NCBI RefSeq assembly: GCF_016743775.1
Contig: NZ_JAEQMY010000012.1
Coordinates: 62,001-126,000, forward strand
Length of the DNA: 64,000 nt
DNA from: Microvirga aerilata
Lineage (GTDB): Bacteria; Pseudomonadota; Alphaproteobacteria; Rhizobiales; Beijerinckiaceae
Direction of reading: 5' to 3'
This document shows, piece by piece, positions 16,301 to 24,345 of this stretch. A program made the position numbers and the translations under genes. The notes under the pieces are model-generated. The model had not been told where the DNA came from, searched no databases, and was given only the letters and a program-made list of their open reading frames with translations. Each line of letters starts with the position of its first letter. Positions within the stretch are counted from its first letter, which is position 1.

Positions 16301-17239
16301 TTATTGTCGCTGACGAGCCGATCCCGTGCCGCTTACCCCGGCGTCAAACAGCTGTGTGGCGAGGTCAAGCAAATCTTCGCCCCTATACAGCTGCGCAACC
16401 CAATGCTGCGGAATCGCGTCGAGGCCATAGACAGCACCCGCGATTTGGCCGGCGACAGCCCCAACCGTGTCGGCATCATGGCCCAGGTTGACAGCGCGGA
16501 GGACCGCATCCTTGAAGGAGGTCGTGGTCGCGACCGCCCAAAGCGCCGCTTCGAGCGTATGAACCACATAGCCGGTCGAGCTGATGTCCGCCTCATGTTT
16601 CGAGCGCCAGCTTCCCGCGGCGATTGCCTGGATGGCCGGTTGCCAGGTGGGATCAACTGGGGGGCTGAAGACGATATCCCGCTCGGCCCCACGAATGGCG
16701 AAGGAGATGATCCGGGTCAGAAGAGCGCAGGCGTCGACAGCCTCGGGTGCGGCATGGGTGGTCAGGCTCTGCTGTCGGGCAATCACGTCCGCTTTCGCAG
16801 GATCGCGCCACCAGCGAATAGGCACCGGCGCCAAGCGCATGATCGACCCGTTGCCTGCCGCCTTCGGATTCGTATCGCCCGCGAACGGATTGCCCGTCCG
16901 TTTGAAGCGGCCGAGGGCTGCCAGCGTGGTGTTGCCGATATCAAAGCATCGGTCGGTCGAGGAGTTGTAGCCCGTCTCGACCCATTGATCGAAGCGATGC
17001 ATCAGGTCGTCGGGCGAGAGGTCGGGATCAATCAGCAGGCTTTCTGCCAGACACAGGGCCATCGAGGTATCGTCGGTCCAATGTCCTGGCTCGAGCCGAA
17101 AAGGGCCGCCGCCGATCATGTCGATAACAGGCGGGAAGCCGCCCCGGGGCAGGAATTCGACGGTCGTCCCGACGGCATCACCGGACGCGAGCCCAAGCAG
17201 GGCCCCGGCGGCTCGGTTCAATTCACTGGTGTTTTTCAT
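16301..17239 (-). CDS. ADP-ribosylglycohydrolase (DraG/ARH family)
   Basis: The 312-aa protein has the Mg-dependent ADP-ribosylglycohydrolase motifs: GALLGLASGDAVGTTVEF near residue 10, GHWTDDTSMAL near 50, GNGSIMRLAP near 125 and LGHDADTVGAVAGQIAGA near 260, supplying the metal-binding Thr-Asp-Asp and Asp-x-Asp-Thr residues. Such enzymes remove ADP-ribose from arginine or DNA bases, or hydrolyse ADP-ribosyl compounds. ATG at 17239 is preferred to a TTG two codons earlier because it overlaps the stop of the preceding 62-aa gene as ATGA. In this island it may reverse an ADP-ribosyl mark; no ADP-ribosyltransferase is visible in the window. Confidence 0.87.
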   Translation of the reverse strand: MKNTSELNRAAGALLGLASGDAVGTTVEFLPRGGFPPVIDMIGGGPFRLEPGHWTDDTSMALCLAESLLIDPDLSPDDLMHRFDQWVETGYNSSTDRCFDIGNTTLAALGRFKRTGNPFAGDTNPKAAGNGSIMRLAPVPIRWWRDPAKADVIARQQSLTTHAAPEAVDACALLTRIISFAIRGAERDIVFSPPVDPTWQPAIQAIAAGSWRSKHEADISSTGYVVHTLEAALWAVATTTSFKDAVLRAVNLGHDADTVGAVAGQIAGAVYGLDAIPQHWVAQLYRGEDLLDLATQLFDAGVSGTGSARQRQ

Positions 17240-17424
17240 GAACAATTCCGGCTCGAGAAGAATGTGGCCTCAGGCACCTTCCAAGGCACATACGAGACGT
17301 AAGCGAAGGTCACCGCGAAGATCGTCACGGCGTGCTGTTGGGCAATCAGCATGGGCGCGGTGAGACGCTCCACGATTCCATGGGCTTCCAGGCGGACATC
17401 GGCAGGAAGGATTTTCGTGTTCAT
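17236..17424 (-). CDS. Small hypothetical protein, 62 aa
   Basis: This small gene ends in TGA that overlaps the ATG of the ADP-ribosylglycohydrolase (ATGA), a pattern typical of coupled genes. The product begins MNTKILPADVRLEAHGIVER and has a mildly hydrophobic, aromatic middle (AVTIFAVTFAYVSYVPW). The SD is weak. It may have a regulatory or accessory role for the hydrolase; not recognised. Confidence 0.45.
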   Translation of the reverse strand: MNTKILPADVRLEAHGIVERLTAPMLIAQQHAVTIFAVTFAYVSYVPWKVPEATFFSSRNCS

Positions 17425-17608
17425 CACCGTCAATCATCCAGGATGGGCCACGTAGGATATCTCATTGGCGCCAGCGGGATCTGTACGGCACTTCTACGAC
17501 AAAATGGGACGCACTTCCTTGACCGGTCTCCCGCCGATCGTCACCAAGAGGCTGGCGCTTCATGGTCGAGCGATCAGCCTCAGCCTCGGGATGCCCTGTC
17601 CTCCGCGC

Positions 17609-20600
17609 TCAGAGATGGACGATCGCCCCGGCGATGGGCATGTGGATGAGCAGATCAGTGACCGGCCTCCCTGTCGCTTCCTCGACAACGACCTTATAGG
17701 CTTGGAGCTGTGGAGCATACGAGGCTGCTTTCGAGCGCCACTGAGCCTCTCCTCCGGGGAAGCTCTTATGATCGATGATGGCGATCCCGCCCTCATGCTC
17801 GACCAGCATATCGATATACCCCACCATCTCCTGACCGTCGGCATCGCGCCGGTGAACAGGCCATTCACGAAGCACAGCGTAACCCCCATACCGTCCCACG
17901 AGGAAAGTGTGCAGGCGGTCGCTGGCCGTGACGAGGTCTGGGAGCTTCAACGCATTCTCGACCCCCCAGCGCTGCGTTAGGGCAAACGCAAGGTCCAGGC
18001 GGTCCTCAACGGGGGCCGAGCGATTTTCCGCGCCGAGATAGGCATGAATGGCACTGCCAATGCGATCAAAGTCATCCATGCTGCTCTTGTGCAAAAGGCG
18101 CTGCCCAAGGTCGTCCACCCGCAGGTGGTCCGCCGGCGCCGGGGTTCCGGTGGCTGAACTTGGTGCCAAGCGCATCGGTTTGTACCAGGGTCCCTCCCCC
18201 TCAGGAAGCTCAGCGAGATACCGATGCTGTGCTACATCGTAGGCTGCACCGTTGCCCGCCAGCACACGCGTCTCCACCTCGATGTCCCCATCAGTGAGCG
18301 AGAGCAGGCTGCACCCGGAAGGCGGCAGCGCAAACAGGCGCGTGGCATGGTTTCCCAAAAGATCGAGCCACGGCGTCGGGCTCTTCGCAGCCTCATCGCC
18401 GGGTTCGTCCGGCCGCTGCCCCGTGAACACGATGTAATCGCGCGCTCGGGTCACACCGACGTACAAAAGGCGAATTTCTTCGCGGAAACTCAGATCGTGC
18501 GCCAGCCGATACGCCTCGGAGGAAATGAGGGTGTCGGTCACCCCCTCGACGGTCTTGTGAGCGGCAAACGGCCATGGCCACAAGCGAATGTGCCGGCCCT
18601 TGAGCGGCGCCGCAAGATCAAAGTCCGGCCCGTCCGAGCACACCTTCGCCCCGAACATCCGTTTCGCGGTCTTGTCGAGCGCATTGTACGACAGCTCGGT
18701 GAGGACAACGATCGGCCACTCCAACCCTTTCGCCCCATGGTACGTCACGAGTGTAACCGCATCGTCGCCCGCGGCAGCCGGCTGCTGATTGGCCTTGGGA
18801 TCGCGCTCGATTTCGTTGAGCCAGGACACGAGGCCCTGGGTGGTCCCGGCAAGGCGTGCCGACCGGCAATGCTCCTCATACTTCCCCACCAGCGCACGCA
18901 GTGCATCCAGGTTGGCAAGACGCTGCGTGGCAAAGGGCCAGCTCGCGACGCTGCGAACCACCTGTGCCTCACCGATGGCAGCGTCCATCGCCTCGCGGGG
19001 CGTCATGGTGATCAGGTTGGCGCGCGCGGCATCGAGGCGAACAATGCGGGGATCGTTTTTCCAGCTCTTGTCTTGCCCTTCGGACAACCACTCGTACAGC
19101 CAATCGCTGTTCTGCCCCTCGCCCGTCAGGTGCAGGATTTGAGCGACAGCCAGCGTGTCATCAGCGCTCAGCAGGTAGCGCAAGGCCGCCACGGCAAGCC
19201 GCGCCTCGTCAGTCTGCAGCAATCCCGCCCACTCAACAGCAACCCGCACACCTCGCCGGCTAAGGCAGCCGGCCAGTTTTTCGAGCGTGTCATTCTGCCG
19301 GCACAACACGGCGATATCGCCTGGTCGGCAGGGCCGCATTTGCTCTGTCACCGCATCCTTGACGGGCATGCGATCGGGATTGTTGAGAAGATCGACAATC
19401 TCGCCGGCGATTTCCTCGAGGCGGTTGTCCGCCCGGGCGCTGCTGGGCGACCAAACATGCACAGGCGCCGCGAAGCCGGGATCCTCGTGCCGCACGGGCT
19501 CTAACCGCACGCGATCCTCGGGCATGCCGTTAGCGCCAAAGGCCGGCGTGAACAGCCAGTTTGCGAGCTGAACCAGCGGCGGTCGTGAGCGCCGGGACTG
19601 CCGAAGGACGTTCTTCGGATCTAAGCCAAGGACGTTGACCGCCGCGTTCATCAGCTCCGGGTCTGTGCCGCGGAAGCCGTAGATCGCCTGCTTCGGATCC
19701 CCGACCCACGCCGAGCGGCCGGCACATCCGGCAAGGCGGGTGAAGAGCGCGAGCTGGATCGGGCTTGTGTCTTGAAACTCGTCCACCACCATCAGCCGGA
19801 TCCGGCTCGAGAGCGCCTGACAAATAGCAGGCTGCGCAAGAAGCTCGTAGGTGAGGGTTTCCTGGTCGCAGAAGTCGAGCAAGCCCTCTCGCGCCTTCAA
19901 CGCCCGGTAGGCGTGGAGCGCGGCCTTGGCGCAGCTGAAGCACAGTTCGATATAGGCCTTCAGGTCTTGTCTCAGACGCGGATGGCTGTCGTACACCCGA
20001 GCAGCCGCTCGAACGGGATCGAGGAACTTGTTGTACGGCCGGGATGCCTTGATCTTGGCCAAGCTGACCCATTTGGCGTAGGGAAGCCCCTCGTCCCCCT
20101 CGATGCTTCTGGCGGCCTCGCGCAGGCTCTTGAGCGCATCCTTCGTCGTCTTGGTACCGTCGCCGTCGCCGATGTTTGTGAGTGCTTGGGCGATGGCCTT
20201 GTGCAAAGCCTCGTCGAGGTGCTCGGGATCGATCGCCATCGGTGCTGGCAGGAGGTCGAGCAACGAACTGACGGAGCGCTCGCAGCTTTGGTCGATCATG
20301 GCATCGTCGAGCAGGTTGTTGCGAACGCCCTGGACGGTATCGAAGACGTGATCGCGCCAGTCCTTTTCCCGGTCCGCCTTCGTGCGGGCGCCCGGCGGCT
20401 CAATGAGGCTCAGCCGGGCGGCAATGGGCTCGATGTCCTCGGCATAGTGCTCGATGATCGGACCGATCGCGCGCCTGAACACCGAAACCTGCTCACCGTC
20501 GGACAGCACGTTCAAGGCCGGTGATAGTCCGGCCTCGAAGGCATAATCTGACAAAAGGCGCCCGCAAACGCTGTTGACCGTGCCGATCAAGCTGTCAGGG

Positions 20601-20827
20601 AGCGCGGCAGCCTCGTAGACGCGGCCGCCCTCGAGCAGCCGCAGTTGCACTCGGTGAGACAGTTCGGCTGCCGCTTTCTTCGTGAACGTCGTCGCGATGA
20701 TGGCTTCGGGCGGAACGCCCGCATCGACAGCATCCTTCAGGATCGTGGTGATGGCGTAGGTTTTGCCGGATCCGGCGCCGGCCGTGATGACCTGAACCGG
20801 CTGTGTCGGAGGCGTGAGGGCATTCAT
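17609..20827 (-). CDS. AddA-like UvrD helicase with C-terminal RecB-type nuclease
   Basis: This 1072-aa protein has a full superfamily 1A helicase core: Walker A AGAGSGKT at residues 16-23, TTFTKKAAAEL (motif Ia), VVDEFQDTSPIQ (motif II), GDPKQAIYGFRGTDP (motif III), TYHGAKGLEWPIVVL (motif V) and LYVGVTRARDYIVFTG (motif VI). The C-terminus has a RecB/AddA-type nuclease site (GYIDMLVEHEGGIAIIDHKSF, with D, D-x-K). ATG at 20827 is chosen because it starts 1 nt after the stop of the upstream AddB-like gene. Together the pair should unwind and cut duplex DNA ends. A second, housekeeping addAB is expected elsewhere in such genomes, so this is probably a divergent, defence-associated copy. Confidence 0.85.
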   Translation of the reverse strand: MNALTPPTQPVQVITAGAGSGKTYAITTILKDAVDAGVPPEAIIATTFTKKAAAELSHRVQLRLLEGGRVYEAAALPDSLIGTVNSVCGRLLSDYAFEAGLSPALNVLSDGEQVSVFRRAIGPIIEHYAEDIEPIAARLSLIEPPGARTKADREKDWRDHVFDTVQGVRNNLLDDAMIDQSCERSVSSLLDLLPAPMAIDPEHLDEALHKAIAQALTNIGDGDGTKTTKDALKSLREAARSIEGDEGLPYAKWVSLAKIKASRPYNKFLDPVRAAARVYDSHPRLRQDLKAYIELCFSCAKAALHAYRALKAREGLLDFCDQETLTYELLAQPAICQALSSRIRLMVVDEFQDTSPIQLALFTRLAGCAGRSAWVGDPKQAIYGFRGTDPELMNAAVNVLGLDPKNVLRQSRRSRPPLVQLANWLFTPAFGANGMPEDRVRLEPVRHEDPGFAAPVHVWSPSSARADNRLEEIAGEIVDLLNNPDRMPVKDAVTEQMRPCRPGDIAVLCRQNDTLEKLAGCLSRRGVRVAVEWAGLLQTDEARLAVAALRYLLSADDTLAVAQILHLTGEGQNSDWLYEWLSEGQDKSWKNDPRIVRLDAARANLITMTPREAMDAAIGEAQVVRSVASWPFATQRLANLDALRALVGKYEEHCRSARLAGTTQGLVSWLNEIERDPKANQQPAAAGDDAVTLVTYHGAKGLEWPIVVLTELSYNALDKTAKRMFGAKVCSDGPDFDLAAPLKGRHIRLWPWPFAAHKTVEGVTDTLISSEAYRLAHDLSFREEIRLLYVGVTRARDYIVFTGQRPDEPGDEAAKSPTPWLDLLGNHATRLFALPPSGCSLLSLTDGDIEVETRVLAGNGAAYDVAQHRYLAELPEGEGPWYKPMRLAPSSATGTPAPADHLRVDDLGQRLLHKSSMDDFDRIGSAIHAYLGAENRSAPVEDRLDLAFALTQRWGVENALKLPDLVTASDRLHTFLVGRYGGYAVLREWPVHRRDADGQEMVGYIDMLVEHEGGIAIIDHKSFPGGEAQWRSKAASYAPQLQAYKVVVEEATGRPVTDLLIHMPIAGAIVHL

Positions 20828-20828
20828 G

Positions 20829-23537
20829 TTAGTGCTTTCCCGGAGTAGCCCGGCACAGGGGCTGATACGAGCAGATGCGGCAGGGTGGGTCGAGGGCGAG
20901 CGGGAGGGTGTCGTCCCCCTCGTCGGCCGTGTGCGGCACCCCGGTAGCAACCGCCTGACCATCAGCCAGGGCCTTGATGCGAGTCTCGTAGGTTCGTGTG
21001 GCCTGGTGCCACGTCGATGAGAGGTCTGTGCCCGCGACATAGCCATTGTCGAAGGGAGCGGAGGCCGAGAACAGCATGCGGGCCTGCTTCAGCATGAAGT
21101 AGCCGGCCTCGGGCCGCTGCCCGAGCATGCGTTCGGCGAGCCAGCTGTACGCGGCCAGCTGCAGCGGTTTGCCCTCTGTCAGCCGCTCCTCGTGGTACTT
21201 GGCGGTCTTGGTCCACTTGAGATCCACGATGTAATGCTGACCGTTCGAATGGCGGAGAATCAGGTCGACCTTGCCGCTCACCAGCGGGGCGTCAGGCCCG
21301 AGGCCGCGCTCGATTTTTTGTTCGACATGCTCAACCTGAAGACCGGCTCGCCGGATGTAGGTCATCAGCACCGTTACGGCCTTCGCGATTGCCTGACGGG
21401 TCCGGCGCAGCTCAAGCTCGGCACCCGGTTGCTGCAGCGTGGCGGCCGCCTGGGGAACAAGCTGATCAAAGAGCTCTTCGGCGCGCTGTCCGGCCGCCTC
21501 GATCGTCCAATCGCGTCGCTCCGTGAACAGCAGCTCGAGAACGGCATGGCACAGGGTGCCGATCATCTGACTTGCATCGGGCAGCCCTACGAAGGGGCTT
21601 GGCGCAATTTCAGCCTTGTTTTCGAGCACCCAGGACAACGGGCAGCCGATGAGGCGCTCCATTCCCGTCGGCGAGATCTTTTGCGGCGGCACGACGATAT
21701 CAGAGGGGATCGGCCACAGGCGACGCGGCTTGGGCAGCAATTGCCCGCGCAGCGGGGAGCGCACGATCGTTCGATCGGCCAGCACGGAGGACGGGCTCAT
21801 GTCCATCGTGATCACACGACGAATTACCGCAACCGAGCCGTCCTTCAGGTTCAGTGCTGTCTCGATCTCACCGAGCAACGGATGGGCGCTGGCGGGGGAC
21901 CCGGCCACGCACCGCGGCACAACCAGGATGAGTTTGCTGCGGGCGCTTAGCACGGCTCGCACATAGGCAGCCCGCTCGCGCAAGCGACGGTGACGCGGGC
22001 TCTCGGGCACCACGCCGGCCTGCTCAAGCCAGGCAAGCTCTTTAGCCGTCCACGGCATCGCAGCGGGACTGTCGGATCGGACCGCCCCCCACCACAGGAT
22101 TGTCCCGGCGGTGTCGGCAATTTGACCGGGGCTGTCGACGATACGCCATGCGGCAGCTTGCCCCTGACTGCCCTCCGCCCGGACGCCCTCCCCGATCACC
22201 TCGTCGAGCATGCGCGCGAGGGTTGTTTGCGGAATCAGCGGCAGGTCCGAGGACACGAGAACGTCGGCGAGAGCCGCGGCGTGCTGAGCCGCCACGGCCC
22301 AGAGACCATCGCCAGCGGTGAGCTGACGTTCGACGGCCCAGCGCACCACCCGCCGACAGATCTTAATTGCGTGAGCAACCGGAAGGCCGGTGTGGGGATC
22401 GTGCCGCTCAACGGGCAGCCAGAAGTCAATATCGCGCTCGAATTTTTGCAGCTTGCGCTTGATGACACGGGCCGCCATGCCCTCGCCAGCCAAAAGCTCC
22501 TCACGGCGGGTCACAGCACGGGCCCGCGCGTTGCGCCAAGCCGTACCGTCGCGTCCGGGCGCCTCCTGGATGGCCCGGGCGAGGCCCGTTGCGGCGCCCC
22601 TTGGGATGGGGGACTGCGGCAGCCCGAGGAGCTCGAGCACACGGGCCGGATCAAACGGGTCCCACTGCGCGGCAAAGACGAGCGGCAGCACCCGCAGCGC
22701 CGTGCGCCATGGGGAGCGCGCGACCACACCCGCGCGCGGCAGGTGACGCTTGCTCAAAGCGCCGTCGAGCAGCGGGCTTCCTTGACTCCGAATGAGGACG
22801 GTGTCGCGGTTGCTGTCGGCCGCGAGCCAGTCCGCGACGATTTCGGCTGCATCGATTTCACTGTCCGCGTCTAAGACAACGACGCTGCCGTCCGTGTCCT
22901 CGGCGGCCCGGACGCCGGTGGTGAGGAAGCGTTGGACGGCCCCGAGATTGCCGCCCCCTACCCCGTGCGGCTGTTCGTACTCATGCAAGCTGACGCCGGT
23001 GCGGGCGAGAGCATCGAACAGGCGCTGCCACTGGTGGGGCCATAAAGCGCGCGCTTCAACGAGCCGAATGTCGAGCGGGTACGGGAAGGAGGAGGTTGTC
23101 AACCGATCGAGCAACGCTGACAGGCGTTCCCCGATACAGGGAGGCAGTTGGTCAGCTGGTACCGCCTCGACAGCGGCCAGTTGCTGAAGCCGCCGCGGCG
23201 CCGAAGCGTCAGCCGTCCCGGTCCAGCCGCCGCAAAACAGGTCATCTCGCCACTGCAGCAGCGCTTTCGCGGTGGCCCAGGGGTCGACCGTGAACGAAGC
23301 GCTGTAAAAGCAATCGTCCGTGACCGCGTGCCGTAGCCGGCGCAGGTACATTGCCACCCGGACAGGTTCCGCAATCGGCCGCCCGATTAAACCGAGGTGC
23401 CGTTCGAGGAGATCCAAGAACCCGAGGGGCCCGAGCGAGGCTCGGCCGATAGATGCATGGTCCGGATCGCTTCCGTTCGGATACGCGCCTGAATCGAGAT
23501 ACCACCCCAACGTGACGTGAAGATTGGTGCTGGTCAC
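20829..23537 (-). CDS. AddB-like PD-(D/E)XK nuclease with Fe-S cysteines
   Basis: The 902-aa protein ends in a RecB-family nuclease: GTLCHAVLELLF, VSGKVDLIL and YIVDLKWTKTAKYHEER supply H, D and D-x-K. Four cysteines fit the AddB iron-sulphur clasp: one in IGCPLSWVLENK before the domain and CRICSYQPLC at the end, with the C-x2-C-x5-C spacing known from AddB. The N-terminal half has no Walker A, so it is not an active motor. GTG at 23537 is chosen because TGGGGGC precedes it; a TTG at 23576 would add 13 residues. It is the first gene of the operon with the AddA-like partner, 1 nt apart. Confidence 0.8.
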   Translation of the reverse strand: MTSTNLHVTLGWYLDSGAYPNGSDPDHASIGRASLGPLGFLDLLERHLGLIGRPIAEPVRVAMYLRRLRHAVTDDCFYSASFTVDPWATAKALLQWRDDLFCGGWTGTADASAPRRLQQLAAVEAVPADQLPPCIGERLSALLDRLTTSSFPYPLDIRLVEARALWPHQWQRLFDALARTGVSLHEYEQPHGVGGGNLGAVQRFLTTGVRAAEDTDGSVVVLDADSEIDAAEIVADWLAADSNRDTVLIRSQGSPLLDGALSKRHLPRAGVVARSPWRTALRVLPLVFAAQWDPFDPARVLELLGLPQSPIPRGAATGLARAIQEAPGRDGTAWRNARARAVTRREELLAGEGMAARVIKRKLQKFERDIDFWLPVERHDPHTGLPVAHAIKICRRVVRWAVERQLTAGDGLWAVAAQHAAALADVLVSSDLPLIPQTTLARMLDEVIGEGVRAEGSQGQAAAWRIVDSPGQIADTAGTILWWGAVRSDSPAAMPWTAKELAWLEQAGVVPESPRHRRLRERAAYVRAVLSARSKLILVVPRCVAGSPASAHPLLGEIETALNLKDGSVAVIRRVITMDMSPSSVLADRTIVRSPLRGQLLPKPRRLWPIPSDIVVPPQKISPTGMERLIGCPLSWVLENKAEIAPSPFVGLPDASQMIGTLCHAVLELLFTERRDWTIEAAGQRAEELFDQLVPQAAATLQQPGAELELRRTRQAIAKAVTVLMTYIRRAGLQVEHVEQKIERGLGPDAPLVSGKVDLILRHSNGQHYIVDLKWTKTAKYHEERLTEGKPLQLAAYSWLAERMLGQRPEAGYFMLKQARMLFSASAPFDNGYVAGTDLSSTWHQATRTYETRIKALADGQAVATGVPHTADEGDDTLPLALDPPCRICSYQPLCRATPGKH

Positions 23538-24345
23538 ACACTGCCCCCAGTTTTGGGAGCAAGCTTTGGCAGACAAAGGTTGACAAGCTTATAACTTCAA
23601 AAACCCGCCATTCAGACGCCGGCGAGGTCTCCTCGAGACTCGAGCCATCATTGAGGACAAGTTCGCGCCACTTGCTCGCGCTTCGTTCGAAAGGCCTACA
23701 TTAGATTAGTGGCGCCGAGGGCCGGGTGACGGGTGGGCAAGCGGTGCTTTTCGCGAAGACCGAGCTGCCGCGGATAAGGGTCGTACGCGCCCTGTCATCG
23801 TTGTGGGTGAACCCGCCCTGTGATGGCTTCCCACTTTAAAAAAAGGAGGGGAAACTCTTAGCATAGGCCAGCAAACGAAGCCCAAGCACAGCAAGGGTTT
23901 GACAATCTTCCGCTCATCGAAATGCAAGGTGGGGAAAGTAGGGAGGCAGGCGCACCTCGAACGCAACAGAGTAAGTCTTCCTGGCGCCCCCTAGCGCCGG
24001 AGAACGCGCAAGTTCCAGGCTTCTTCAGCCGTTAGAAGCCTCCTAATCCTGCCTCTGACTTTGTCGGCCCATTCACTGAATAAACAGGTGAACAATGGAA
24101 ACGGTTTGTGTTCTGAACCGGACGAAGTGGTGGCGGCGATAGCCTTCCCATCTCAGCCAAAAATTCTCGTAGGCTACCAAGATCAGCCGCTTGATTGGCA
24201 AAGATGACTTTGCACACAGAGGCATATAACTACCAAGAAATTATAGGGACAGCTAAATGCAGCACCGAACGAATAGCGGAGGAAACTGGTAGCATGACCT
24301 TACTCCGGCTTCACTACGGTCGAAGATGATTCAGTCCCAGGCCAC
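23538..24345. other. Region of about 800 bp without a recognisable gene
   Basis: Short frames on both strands (for example a 61-codon minus-strand frame at 24032-24217 and an 86-codon one at 23706-23966) lack ribosome binding sites and family resemblance. The stretch separates the AddAB-like operon from the first type III module. It may hold decayed gene or insertion-sequence remnants and the AddB-like promoter. No tRNA, CRISPR repeat or clear terminator is seen. Confidence 0.4.

Noticed and set aside
18224..19504. 426-codon plus-strand frame inside the AddA-like gene
   Set aside because: It is antisense to helicase motifs that are plainly conserved; the translation is rich in Arg, Gly and Pro without domain pattern.
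20829..23537. Cas4-like protein, because of the RecB nuclease with cysteines
   Set aside because: The length (about 900 aa), cysteine spacing and partner helicase fit AddB, and no cas genes are near.
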